From positions 1 through 37,996 of the forward strand of contig SBAT01000262.1 of the NCBI GenBank assembly GCA_005240105.1: a stretch of DNA of 37,996 nucleotides, given 5' to 3'. Below are positions 7,655 through 15,450 of this stretch, one piece after another. The notes under the pieces were generated by a model. That model saw only the letters and a program-made list of their open reading frames with translations. It had not been told where the DNA came from and searched no databases. A program made the position numbers and the translations under genes. This stretch comes from Chloroflexota bacterium (GTDB taxonomy: Bacteria > Cyanobacteriota > Vampirovibrionia > Obscuribacterales > Obscuribacteraceae). Numbering within the stretch: the stretch's first letter is position 1; every line of letters starts with the position of its first letter.

Positions 7655-9343
7655 ATGCAACTGGGAGCAAAAGTCTGTGGTGTAATTTTTGCAGCTTCGA
7701 TACTGTCGATGGTGCCAAATAATGCTCAGGCTCAAGTCAGTACGCCGGCTTTTGTAAACCAAGTAAGCACACCAACTAAATCAATTGAAGCTGCACCAGT
7801 ATCTCAGCAAGTGCCACCACTTGAGGCTGAGGAAATCATGGCACCGATAACCATGGCTCAAGGCACGGTGCCTCCTGCCGATACGCAAGTTTCCTCTGAC
7901 GCTGTCCCCTTACGCAATGCCAAGCCTGCAAGCAATGCTGATAATGATGACGAATCGTTGAAGTTATCCGGTGCCGTAAGTCGACGTGGCTACCCAGCGC
8001 CGTTCGATCCGATCTTCCCAATGACGGAGTGGATCGGTGCTGATCATATGTATCCAATAGGTGTTCCTGACAGTGGTGCCACTTATCCCTTTGAAAAAAT
8101 GATGTGGAAGAAGTTTCCACTTCTGGCTAAGTCTCGCATCAGGATGTATGGATGGGCCAACCCTGGCTGGAATTACAGTACCTCTAATAACTCTAACCAG
8201 CCTTTGTCGTATGCCATCGTTCCTAGAGTTCCTCAGTTGGATCAATTAGTGTTTAGGGTCGAGCGTGTGCCGGATACCGTGCAGACCAAGCATATGGACT
8301 GGGGATTTCGTTTTAGCGGACTTTTCGGTATTGATTATCGTTGGACAACGGCGCAAGGATGGGGACCGGCCAGCAACTCATTGCTAAATCATAATTACTT
8401 ATATGGCTTTGATCCCGTTGAGTGTTATGGAGTTCTCTACTTTCCCAAGATAGCGAAGGGCGCGACTCTTAAATTTGGACGCTATATTTCACCGCCGGAT
8501 ATTGAAGCTCAATTGGCTCCGGACAACTTTCTCTGGTCGCATTCGCTTATGTTTACGTATGACACTTACACGCAGACAGGAGCAATTGCCAGCGTCAAAT
8601 TGAATGACCAATGGACAGCCCAGGCAGGTATCCATGCTGGAAATGACATGGCTCCCTGGAATGTGGCAGCAATTCCTACTGCGCAGGCATTTCTAAAGTG
8701 GACTTCCAAAAGAAACAATGACTCCATTTATGGTGGCGTATGCGATATCAATAATGGGCGCTATCGGTTGGCTCGCGAGGTGAACAATTCTCGGGCTATT
8801 GTCGATCAACTCAATTCATTGGGTAGCCAGCTTACGCCTGCTATAACGTTTAACATGCCGAAGATCCCCGCACACGATAACCTGCAACAGTTCAACCTGA
8901 CCTGGAGTCACAGGTTCAATAAGCGGGGCACGGTTATAACAATGACCGAGGCGTATCTGCTTTACTCAATTGATGCTCTAACTGGTGGCACGGTAAATAA
9001 TGGTCCACCCAGACGTTTCTTCACAGGCGTTGGTCCAGGCACATTTTTACCAGGCACTTCTCTTGCCTGGGGTGTTGTAAATTACACTGCCTTTAAGATA
9101 TCACCCAAGGACTTTATTGTTATCCGCCCCGTTGATTATTTAGGTGACCCGAGAGGTTGGCGCACGGGCTTTGCCGGTACTTTCACAAGCTGGACAGTTG
9201 GTTGGACACATCGTTTCAACGACAAGTTGTGTATCCGTCCGGAAATCAGGTATGAGACGGCGCTGAACAATGCCACACCCTGGAACAACGGTACGAAGGG
9301 ATCACAGTTCACCTTTGGCGGAGACCTGATTTACCGATTCTAG
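7655..9343 (+). CDS. Outer-membrane beta-barrel porin (BBP2/OmpL-like)
   Basis: A 562-residue outer-membrane protein. The N-terminus is a signal peptide (MQLGAKVCGVIFAASILSM ... NAQA), followed by an Ala/Pro/Val/Thr-rich low-complexity linker to about residue 110. The barrel then runs to the C-terminal residue F in LIYRF, as expected for BAM-dependent insertion. Internal stretches (GLFGIDYRWTTAQGW, LKFGRYISPPDIEAQLAP, TYDTYTQTGAIASVKL, AGIHAGND, NLTWSHRF) match the putative beta-barrel porin-2 family (PF07642). I prefer ATG 7655 over the upstream TTG at 7631 because it gives a clean signal peptide; the only nearby purine run, GAGG at 7637-7640, is rather distant. The gene diverges from the antiporter; the 267 bases between them must hold both promoters. 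Likely role: diffusion of small solutes. Confidence 0.85.
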   Translation: MQLGAKVCGVIFAASILSMVPNNAQAQVSTPAFVNQVSTPTKSIEAAPVSQQVPPLEAEEIMAPITMAQGTVPPADTQVSSDAVPLRNAKPASNADNDDESLKLSGAVSRRGYPAPFDPIFPMTEWIGADHMYPIGVPDSGATYPFEKMMWKKFPLLAKSRIRMYGWANPGWNYSTSNNSNQPLSYAIVPRVPQLDQLVFRVERVPDTVQTKHMDWGFRFSGLFGIDYRWTTAQGWGPASNSLLNHNYLYGFDPVECYGVLYFPKIAKGATLKFGRYISPPDIEAQLAPDNFLWSHSLMFTYDTYTQTGAIASVKLNDQWTAQAGIHAGNDMAPWNVAAIPTAQAFLKWTSKRNNDSIYGGVCDINNGRYRLAREVNNSRAIVDQLNSLGSQLTPAITFNMPKIPAHDNLQQFNLTWSHRFNKRGTVITMTEAYLLYSIDALTGGTVNNGPPRRFFTGVGPGTFLPGTSLAWGVVNYTAFKISPKDFIVIRPVDYLGDPRGWRTGFAGTFTSWTVGWTHRFNDKLCIRPEIRYETALNNATPWNNGTKGSQFTFGGDLIYRF

Positions 9344-9419
9344 CCATGATGCGATTTAAGCTCGTAGTATCCCCACTTAAACTCTAGGTGGTCGAGGTCC
9401 TATTCATTACAATGTATGC

Positions 9420-9424
9420 GGAGG
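9420..9424 (+). promoter_or_regulatory. Ribosome binding site deciding the GTG start at 9434
   Basis: GGAGG, a full Shine-Dalgarno core, lies 9 bases before GTG 9434 and 4-8 bases inside the alternative frame that starts at ATG 9416. This favours the shorter TonB-C-like product. Confidence 0.6.
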
Positions 9425-9433
9425 ACTGCATTA

Positions 9434-10018
9434 GTGGATGGTTCGGACGCAAAAAGCGATAGCAAGCCCGCAGGCACCTTAGAGCCTATTGTGGATACCG
9501 GCTTCGAGCCGGTATTTCTTAAGGGCGGCGTGCAGAAGCATGGAAAGAAGGGGACACTAGGCGGACAGGTTGATACTCATCTAGATCCTGATGCCGGCAG
9601 CAATGAGTTGTTAATAGAGTGGGACATTTGGCGGAACAAAGTCTCCAATCAGATCAGCCGCAATCTGTCGAAACATATGAATGGTTGGGGTGGATACGAA
9701 GTAAACGCCATCACGCGTTGCGTTGAGCCGAAATTCCCCTCTGGCATCCAAGCTGGAGTCGACTTTGTAATTAGCGACGATCGAAAGGTCCTGAAGGTAG
9801 AGATCAAACGTCCTTCGGGCTATCCGGAATACGATCAACTAATAATGAAATCAATTTTCGAGCTTAGTAAAAAGCGTCAGGAAAAGTTACTGCGCTTTCC
9901 CGAACACTCCAGGCGCACAAGTGTTGAGCAAATGTTGGGCTTTCAAAGAGTGCATGGTCAGCAGCGCCAACCTTTTCTTAAATTCGGCGACACGGAAAGA
10001 GTGCAGTTAAGTAATTAA
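9434..10018 (+). CDS. TonB-C-terminal-domain-like protein without a membrane anchor
   Basis: A 194-residue hydrophilic protein. The stretch about residues 75-150 (GYEVNAI ... GVDFVISDDRKVLKVEI, then RPSGYPEYDQLIMKSI) has the pattern of the TonB C-terminal domain: a strand with the 'kpSG ... fD' motif followed by a helix. TonB proteins have an N-terminal transmembrane helix and a Pro-rich linker; neither is present, and there is no signal peptide. Its cell location is therefore unclear. I chose GTG 9434 because GGAGG (9420-9424) lies 9 bases upstream; ATG 9416 would place that site inside the gene. It follows the porin by 90 bases and its 3' end overlaps convergent queA by 12 bases. It may be a divergent protein-protein interaction module rather than an energy transducer. 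Confidence 0.65.
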   Translation: MDGSDAKSDSKPAGTLEPIVDTGFEPVFLKGGVQKHGKKGTLGGQVDTHLDPDAGSNELLIEWDIWRNKVSNQISRNLSKHMNGWGGYEVNAITRCVEPKFPSGIQAGVDFVISDDRKVLKVEIKRPSGYPEYDQLIMKSIFELSKKRQEKLLRFPEHSRRTSVEQMLGFQRVHGQQRQPFLKFGDTERVQLSN

Positions 10019-11080
10019 CATGGCATCGCCATAACTGAAAAACCGATAGCGCTCTTCAATGGCCTGTTTATATGCTTGCATGATTAGATCATGTCCGGCA
10101 AAAGCGGATACCAAAACAAGTAAGCTCGAACGGCTTAAATGGAAGTTGGTTATCAGTCCACTGAGGATCTTAAACTGGTAGCCGGGCTGAATGTAGAGTG
10201 ATGTCTTGGATGAAGTAATAGGTACAAGCGATCCTGATTCGCCGGCAGTCTCTAGTGCGCGGCAGGACGTCGTGCCGACAGCAATAATACGACGTTTGTC
10301 GACAAGCGCTTTGTTGACCAACTCAACGGTACTTGTTGGCACAGATAATTCTTCCGATTCAATAGTATGCTCAGTCAGAGATGTAGTAATCGGTTTGAAT
10401 GTACCAGTGCCCACATGTAAGGTGACTTTGCCAATCTCTACTCCCTGTGACTGCAGTTTGGAAAGTAATTCATCTGAAAAATGTAGTCCGGCAGTCGGCG
10501 CAGCAACTGCTCCAGGGCTATTAGCAAAAATAGTTTGGTATCTTTCCAGGTCGTTGCTGCGTAAATTCTCCGCGTGCTCACGGTGGATATAGGGCGGTAG
10601 CGGGGCATAGCCTACTTGAGATAAAAGCGGATAGACATTTTCTGGCGCGCCAAGGTCAAGAAGGAGCCTTTTCTGTCCGTCCTCGGCAAATACAATTTCT
10701 TGTACGGTGATGGTGTAAGAAGTACCGTTCAATTCGACGGTCAGCTCTTCACCCTTCTTAAGTCGTTTTAGGGGTGTGGCTAAGGCCAACCAATGAGCCC
10801 GATTTCTTTGGGATGTATCCGGATGGAGGAGAAGAATATCAATTATTCCCCCAGTTGAGCGACGTGCAGTCAAACGAGCCGGGATGACACGCGTATCGTT
10901 AACAATTAGGACATCACCAGCGCTTAATAATTGAGGTAGGTCTGCAAATTGCTTATGCGCTATCTGCTGATTCTGCCGGTCGAGACACATCAATCTAGAT
11001 CCGTGCCTGAGTGTAGGAGGTTTTTGGGCAATCAATTCTGACGGCAAGTCGTATGCAAAGTCGTCGAGTTTGTAGTTCAT
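10007..11080 (-). CDS. queA: S-adenosylmethionine:tRNA ribosyltransferase-isomerase
   Basis: A 357-residue cytoplasmic enzyme that transfers and isomerises the ribosyl group of SAM onto preQ1-modified tRNA, making epoxyqueuosine at the wobble position. Family signatures run in order along the protein: YDLPSELIAQKP near the N-terminus, VLIVNDTRVIPARLTARR (about 55-72), PGAVAAPTAGLHFSDELL (about 190-207), LHVGTGTFKPI (about 220-230) and a C-terminal LITNFHLSRSSLLVLVSAFAG. Length is normal for QueA. The next enzyme of the pathway, queG, lies on the other strand 4.4 kb away. The gene diverges from the RedB-like gene across 91 bases and its 3' end overlaps the TonB-C-like gene by 12 bases. Confidence 0.96.
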   Translation of the reverse strand: MNYKLDDFAYDLPSELIAQKPPTLRHGSRLMCLDRQNQQIAHKQFADLPQLLSAGDVLIVNDTRVIPARLTARRSTGGIIDILLLHPDTSQRNRAHWLALATPLKRLKKGEELTVELNGTSYTITVQEIVFAEDGQKRLLLDLGAPENVYPLLSQVGYAPLPPYIHREHAENLRSNDLERYQTIFANSPGAVAAPTAGLHFSDELLSKLQSQGVEIGKVTLHVGTGTFKPITTSLTEHTIESEELSVPTSTVELVNKALVDKRRIIAVGTTSCRALETAGESGSLVPITSSKTSLYIQPGYQFKILSGLITNFHLSRSSLLVLVSAFAGHDLIMQAYKQAIEERYRFFSYGDAMLIT

Positions 11081-11100
11081 TGGAGTGTGGTCGAAAGTCC

Positions 11101-11106
11101 TATAAT
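11101..11106 (+). promoter_or_regulatory. Possible -10 box for the RedB-like / hybrid kinase / queG unit
   Basis: A perfect TATAAT lies in the 91-base divergent region between queA and the RedB-like gene, about 65 bases before the latter's ATG. No convincing -35 hexamer sits 16-18 bases upstream (TTGGAG is only 15 bases away), so this is a weak call. Confidence 0.3.
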
Positions 11107-11171
11107 CCAGTCGCTGTCTAATGTTGCGGTGTTGAACGTTGAGGAACCGCTAGGGCTGCAGACGGGATAGA

Positions 11172-11765
11172 ATGGACTATATGAGAGAGTCTGCTGCAAA
11201 TATTGGGGTTCTGGGCCTAATCTGGCTGGCGTTAATAAGCGCTGGATTTTTTGCCCTGATGAAGTACGAGTATACCCCTGGTCTATCGGCCGTAGATAGC
11301 TTTAGCTGGCCGAAAGATTCTAATATGCGACTAATGAAGCCGGGCTCCACGCTGGTAATGTTTGTCCATCCGCACTGTCCTTGTACAAGGGCAAGTATTG
11401 TTGAGTTGAGCAAGATAATGACACGCCAAAAGGACAAGCTCGCTGCTTATGTCGTCATTTTGAGCCCAAAAACGCTTCCTGCCGGATGGGAAAAAACCGA
11501 CATCTGGCGCTCCGCAGAAGGTATTTCCGGGGTTACAGTTCTTAAAGACACCGATGGGCAAGAAGCAAAAATTTTCGGTTCGCGTACATCGGGACAGACT
11601 ATGGTTTATAACTCTGAAGGGGAGCTTATTCACAGTGGTGGAATAACAGCTGCCAGAGGGCAAATGGGTGACAATAGCGCTGCCCAAGCCTTGATTGCCT
11701 CAGTAGAACGGCAGGCTGTAAGACCGGCTAAGACAATGGTATTTGGTTGTTCGCTTGGTCGGTGA
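11172..11765 (+). CDS. RedB-like membrane-anchored thioredoxin-fold protein
   Basis: A 197-residue protein: one N-terminal transmembrane helix (about 11-30), then a thioredoxin-like domain predicted outside the cytoplasm. Its active site is HPHCPCTRAS with C69 and C71 in a Cys-Pro-Cys arrangement rather than the usual Cys-x-x-Cys. A single cysteine stands in a C-terminal FGCSLG motif (C193). This set recalls proteins annotated RedB, found next to sensor kinases; I recall that family from annotation, and its biochemistry is poorly known to me. The gene is separated from the hybrid kinase start by 16 bases. It probably acts as a redox or thiol partner in the envelope, perhaps passing a redox signal to the kinase (inference). 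Confidence 0.65.
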   Translation: MDYMRESAANIGVLGLIWLALISAGFFALMKYEYTPGLSAVDSFSWPKDSNMRLMKPGSTLVMFVHPHCPCTRASIVELSKIMTRQKDKLAAYVVILSPKTLPAGWEKTDIWRSAEGISGVTVLKDTDGQEAKIFGSRTSGQTMVYNSEGELIHSGGITAARGQMGDNSAAQALIASVERQAVRPAKTMVFGCSLGR

Positions 11766-11781
11766 CAACGAGGTCGTGGAG

Positions 11782-14700
11782 ATGGAGACTGGCGTTGAAG
11801 TGGTTAGCAATTCGCAGGCGGAACGCGCCGAAGAATTGTTTTCCCAACAACAGCAAAGGCTTTATAGCCGTACTGACAAATTCTTCGCCTGTCTGATTAT
11901 TTTTCAGTGGTGCGTTGGAATTGTCACTGCTCTTTTGATATCGCCCAGAGCATGGGAAGGAATCGAGAGTAATGTTCATATACATGTCTGGGCTGCTCTC
12001 ATTCTTGGTGGAATAATTACGTCATTTCCCGTTTATTTGGCCCTTTGCCATTCGGGAAAAACAATCACCAGACATGTAATTGCTGTCAGCCAGATGTTAA
12101 TGTCGGCATTGTTGATCCACCTTTCAGGCGGTCGCATAGAAACGCATTTCCACGTCTTTGGCTCACTGGCCTTTCTAGCCTTTTATAGAGACTGGCGAGT
12201 GCTTATTACTGCTTCGTTGGTGGTAGCTCTCGACCATGCCTTAAGAGGACTTTTTTGGCCTCAATCCGTCTATGGGGTGTCTACGGTTGAACCGTGGCGA
12301 TGGGTTGAACATACTGGCTGGGTACTCTTTGAGGATATTTTCCTAATCTTTTCCATTAGGCAGAGTCGCAGAGAAATGTGGGGTTTGGCGTACCGACAGG
12401 CTGAGCTGGAGAATACTAATCAAACTATTGAAGCTAAGGTTGTTGAACGGACGACTGAGCTAGAGCAAGAGATTTCACATAGGAGACAGGCGGAAGAGGA
12501 GCTTGGTAGACGAGCGGCTGAACTTGATGAATCAAACAAAAAATTGGTTGAGACTGAACGTATTAAGGATGAGTTCTTTGCCAACGTCTCTCATGAACTG
12601 AGAACGCCCCTGACCTTAACCTTAGCGCCGATGGAGACATTGCTTAGTGACGAAGTAGGCTCCTTGAATGATGAACAGCGAGCTTTGTTGCAGACTATGC
12701 ATAACAACAGCATCAGGCTTTTGCAAATGGTTTCTGGTTTGTTGGACTTTTCGAAACTGGAGGCCGGCAAGCAGACAGTAAGGAGCCAGCCAACGGATGT
12801 TGTAGGGTTGACACAAGCAATAGTGGCTGACTGCCAGCCGCTGGCAGGACAAAAGTTAGTGGAGTTGGTATTTGCTACCGACGAGAAGAAAAATGTCATT
12901 GAACTAGACCGCTATCTTTACGAACGGATCCTCTTCAACCTCTTGTCCAATGCACTCAAGTTTACTGGCGAGGGCGGACAGGTAGTTGTCCGCTTGAAGA
13001 TGCAAGACGACAGATTGCTTTTGTCCGTTAGTGACACAGGAATTGGCATTGCCGCATCAGATATGACCAGTCTATTTCAACCCTTCAGGCAGTTGGATTC
13101 TGCAGCCACGAAACGAATCGAAGGGACAGGTTTGGGACTGGCAATGGTTAAGGAATTCGCCGAACTCTTGGGAGGCAGTGTAGGTGTGGAAAGTGAGCCT
13201 GGAAAAGGCAGCACATTTACTGTCACTCTGATGGCCAAGTCTTGCAATATTGTTGATGTAGATGGTTCGGAAGCAAGGACGAAGGTAATGGTGCCGCGCT
13301 TCAAGGAAGCAACACGTGCGACAACGATCAGGGGACAGGCTAGAACTTCATTTCCGAAGGTGCTCATTGCCGAGGACAATGAACGATTGTCATCATACAT
13401 TGCATCATTGTTAGACAAGTATTGTGAAACGCGAACTGCAGCCGATGGTGAAGAGGCATTGGAAATAACAAACGAGTGGCAGCCTGACTTGGTTTTGACG
13501 GATGTGATGATGCCTCGTCGTGACGGATTTTCGCTGTGTCGGCAAATTAAGTCTAACCCTAGAACCTCATCAATTCCAGTCGTAATCTTGACCGCGCTTA
13601 CTCATCGTGACGCTATGTTGCAGGGCTGGCAGTCAGGTGCTGATGAGTATCTGATGAAACCATTCCATCCTACAGAATTGGTTACTCGGGTCAAGACTCT
13701 TTTGCGTAGTATCGCTCAACACAAAGAAGAGATTCAACAAATAAGCGAGTTGAATATTTCCTTGGAAGGTAGGGTAATTGAACTTGCTGCCAGTAACAAA
13801 AAATTAGAGACTTTGTCCAAACAATTGCAACAGGCTCGAGATCAGGCGGTAAAGGCATCGAATTACAAATCTAGTTTTTTGGCTAATATGAGCCATGAGA
13901 TTCGCACTCCTCTAAATGCCGTGGTGGGAATGATTGAGTTATTGCAGCAAACGCCCCTGAATGAGCAACAGAAACAATTGGGCGAAATTCTCAGAAGTGC
14001 TGCCGACGTGCTTCTGGAAGTAATAAGTGATGTACTTGATTTTGCCAAAATTGAAGCCGGCAAGATAGAACTGAATTTGGCTGATTTCAATCTAACCATG
14101 ATGGTCGAGGAAACAGCGGAGTTGGTAGCTGAGAAGGCCCAACAAAAACAATTATCATTGTCTACATTTATTGATCCTGTTCTTGATTCGCAATGGCGTG
14201 GGGACGCCACAAGGTTGCGGCAAGTGCTTCTGAATTTATTGAGTAATGCCATTAAGTTTACGGAATCTGGGGAAGTAGTAGTAAAGGTTAGTCTCGAAAC
14301 CGAGGATAACGAAAACGACAGCATTCGGTTTTCTGTTACCGATACCGGTATTGGTTTGTCTGAAGAAAATATCCAGACATTGTTCCGACCATTTACGCAG
14401 GCGGATAGTTCTGTGGTGCACAAGTATGGTGGCACAGGACTTGGATTGTCGATTGCCAAGCTGATAGTCCAATTAATGGGCGGCGAAATTGGTGTAGAAA
14501 GTACTCTTGGACAGGGCTCTACCTTCTGGTTTGTCGTGCCCTTATTAAGGTCGCCGAATTGGATTGCGCCGGCTGAGCCGCCGGAAAGTTTACGAAACAA
14601 GAGCGTGCTAGTTATTGCCGAGCAACCGGGGACGGCAGAAGTCCTGAACGCGTATTTGTCTGCCTGGGGGACTCATTGCGATACCGCTCAATCGGCAAAC

Positions 14701-15450
14701 GAAGCAGTTAAGATGCTTGAAAGTTCGACTCCTTACAATATAGCCATTTACCAGTGTGCGGCTGCAGTGGATCCTACTGCTGAGGTTCTGGCAACGGAAG
14801 TTGTTGAATTGCTGTTTGCTCACTCTTCAATAAGGAAAATTGTCTGTACTTCAGTAAAGGAAAAGGGTCTGGGAGAAAAGCTCTTAGGACTTGGTTTTGA
14901 CGCTTATTTGTCATTGCCATTTCGTCGCAATAAGTTGCTTCATTGTCTGGGCGCGCTTTCCAGTAGTGGTGAAGGTGCAAGTGACAAAGTTGAAGTTAGG
15001 AAAGAATCTGAAGGTGCAGCTTCCACTGAGCACGGCGTCGCTCAAGTCTTGGTTGCCGAGGACAATGCGGTTAATCAGATGGTGGCAAAACTGCTATTGA
15101 AGGAATTGGGATTGGTAGCGGATGTGGTTAAGACAGGGCGGGAGGCAATTGAAGCAGTTGCCGCCAATAACTATTCACTGGTATTAATGGATTGTCAGAT
15201 GCCGGATATTGATGGGCTGGAAGCTACCAGGCAGATAAGGAGCAGTGAGGCATTGACAGGACGGCATGTACCGATTGTGGCTATGACCGCGCAAGCTATG
15301 CATGGTGACCGGCAAAAGTGTCTTGCAGCCGGCATGGACAACTATATAAGCAAGCCGGTCAGTCTTGTTCAGTTGAAGGAGATATTGCTGCAGTATGTCG
15401 AACCATCTTCAGATAGTACAATGACGGCATCATCAACGTTGGTGGAATGA
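11782..15450 (+). CDS. Double-kinase hybrid sensor histidine kinase with histidine-rich membrane domain
   Basis: A 1222-residue multidomain sensor. In order: a membrane domain of about six hydrophobic segments (32-192) with nine histidines; a coiled coil (205-262); HisKA with H271 in FFANVSHELRTPL and HATPase (to about 490); a receiver with phospho-acceptor D574 in LVLTDVMMPRRDG; a second coiled coil; a second HisKA with H705 in FLANMSHEIRTPL and HATPase (to about 930); a degenerate receiver (about 938-1060) lacking the acidic pocket; and a C-terminal receiver with D1137 in LVLMDCQMPDIDG. I chose ATG 11782 because GAGG lies 8 bases upstream; the frame also opens at TTG 11743. It follows the RedB-like gene by 16 bases and overlaps queG by 4 bases. 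No DNA-binding output domain is fused, so a separate target regulator or a phosphorelay is expected. Confidence 0.9.
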   Translation: METGVEVVSNSQAERAEELFSQQQQRLYSRTDKFFACLIIFQWCVGIVTALLISPRAWEGIESNVHIHVWAALILGGIITSFPVYLALCHSGKTITRHVIAVSQMLMSALLIHLSGGRIETHFHVFGSLAFLAFYRDWRVLITASLVVALDHALRGLFWPQSVYGVSTVEPWRWVEHTGWVLFEDIFLIFSIRQSRREMWGLAYRQAELENTNQTIEAKVVERTTELEQEISHRRQAEEELGRRAAELDESNKKLVETERIKDEFFANVSHELRTPLTLTLAPMETLLSDEVGSLNDEQRALLQTMHNNSIRLLQMVSGLLDFSKLEAGKQTVRSQPTDVVGLTQAIVADCQPLAGQKLVELVFATDEKKNVIELDRYLYERILFNLLSNALKFTGEGGQVVVRLKMQDDRLLLSVSDTGIGIAASDMTSLFQPFRQLDSAATKRIEGTGLGLAMVKEFAELLGGSVGVESEPGKGSTFTVTLMAKSCNIVDVDGSEARTKVMVPRFKEATRATTIRGQARTSFPKVLIAEDNERLSSYIASLLDKYCETRTAADGEEALEITNEWQPDLVLTDVMMPRRDGFSLCRQIKSNPRTSSIPVVILTALTHRDAMLQGWQSGADEYLMKPFHPTELVTRVKTLLRSIAQHKEEIQQISELNISLEGRVIELAASNKKLETLSKQLQQARDQAVKASNYKSSFLANMSHEIRTPLNAVVGMIELLQQTPLNEQQKQLGEILRSAADVLLEVISDVLDFAKIEAGKIELNLADFNLTMMVEETAELVAEKAQQKQLSLSTFIDPVLDSQWRGDATRLRQVLLNLLSNAIKFTESGEVVVKVSLETEDNENDSIRFSVTDTGIGLSEENIQTLFRPFTQADSSVVHKYGGTGLGLSIAKLIVQLMGGEIGVESTLGQGSTFWFVVPLLRSPNWIAPAEPPESLRNKSVLVIAEQPGTAEVLNAYLSAWGTHCDTAQSANEAVKMLESSTPYNIAIYQCAAAVDPTAEVLATEVVELLFAHSSIRKIVCTSVKEKGLGEKLLGLGFDAYLSLPFRRNKLLHCLGALSSSGEGASDKVEVRKESEGAASTEHGVAQVLVAEDNAVNQMVAKLLLKELGLVADVVKTGREAIEAVAANNYSLVLMDCQMPDIDGLEATRQIRSSEALTGRHVPIVAMTAQAMHGDRQKCLAAGMDNYISKPVSLVQLKEILLQYVEPSSDSTMTASSTLVE

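Noticed and set aside
7836..8245. Minus-strand open frames inside the porin gene
   Set aside because: They are antisense shadows of a clearly coding plus-strand frame and show no domain or start signals.
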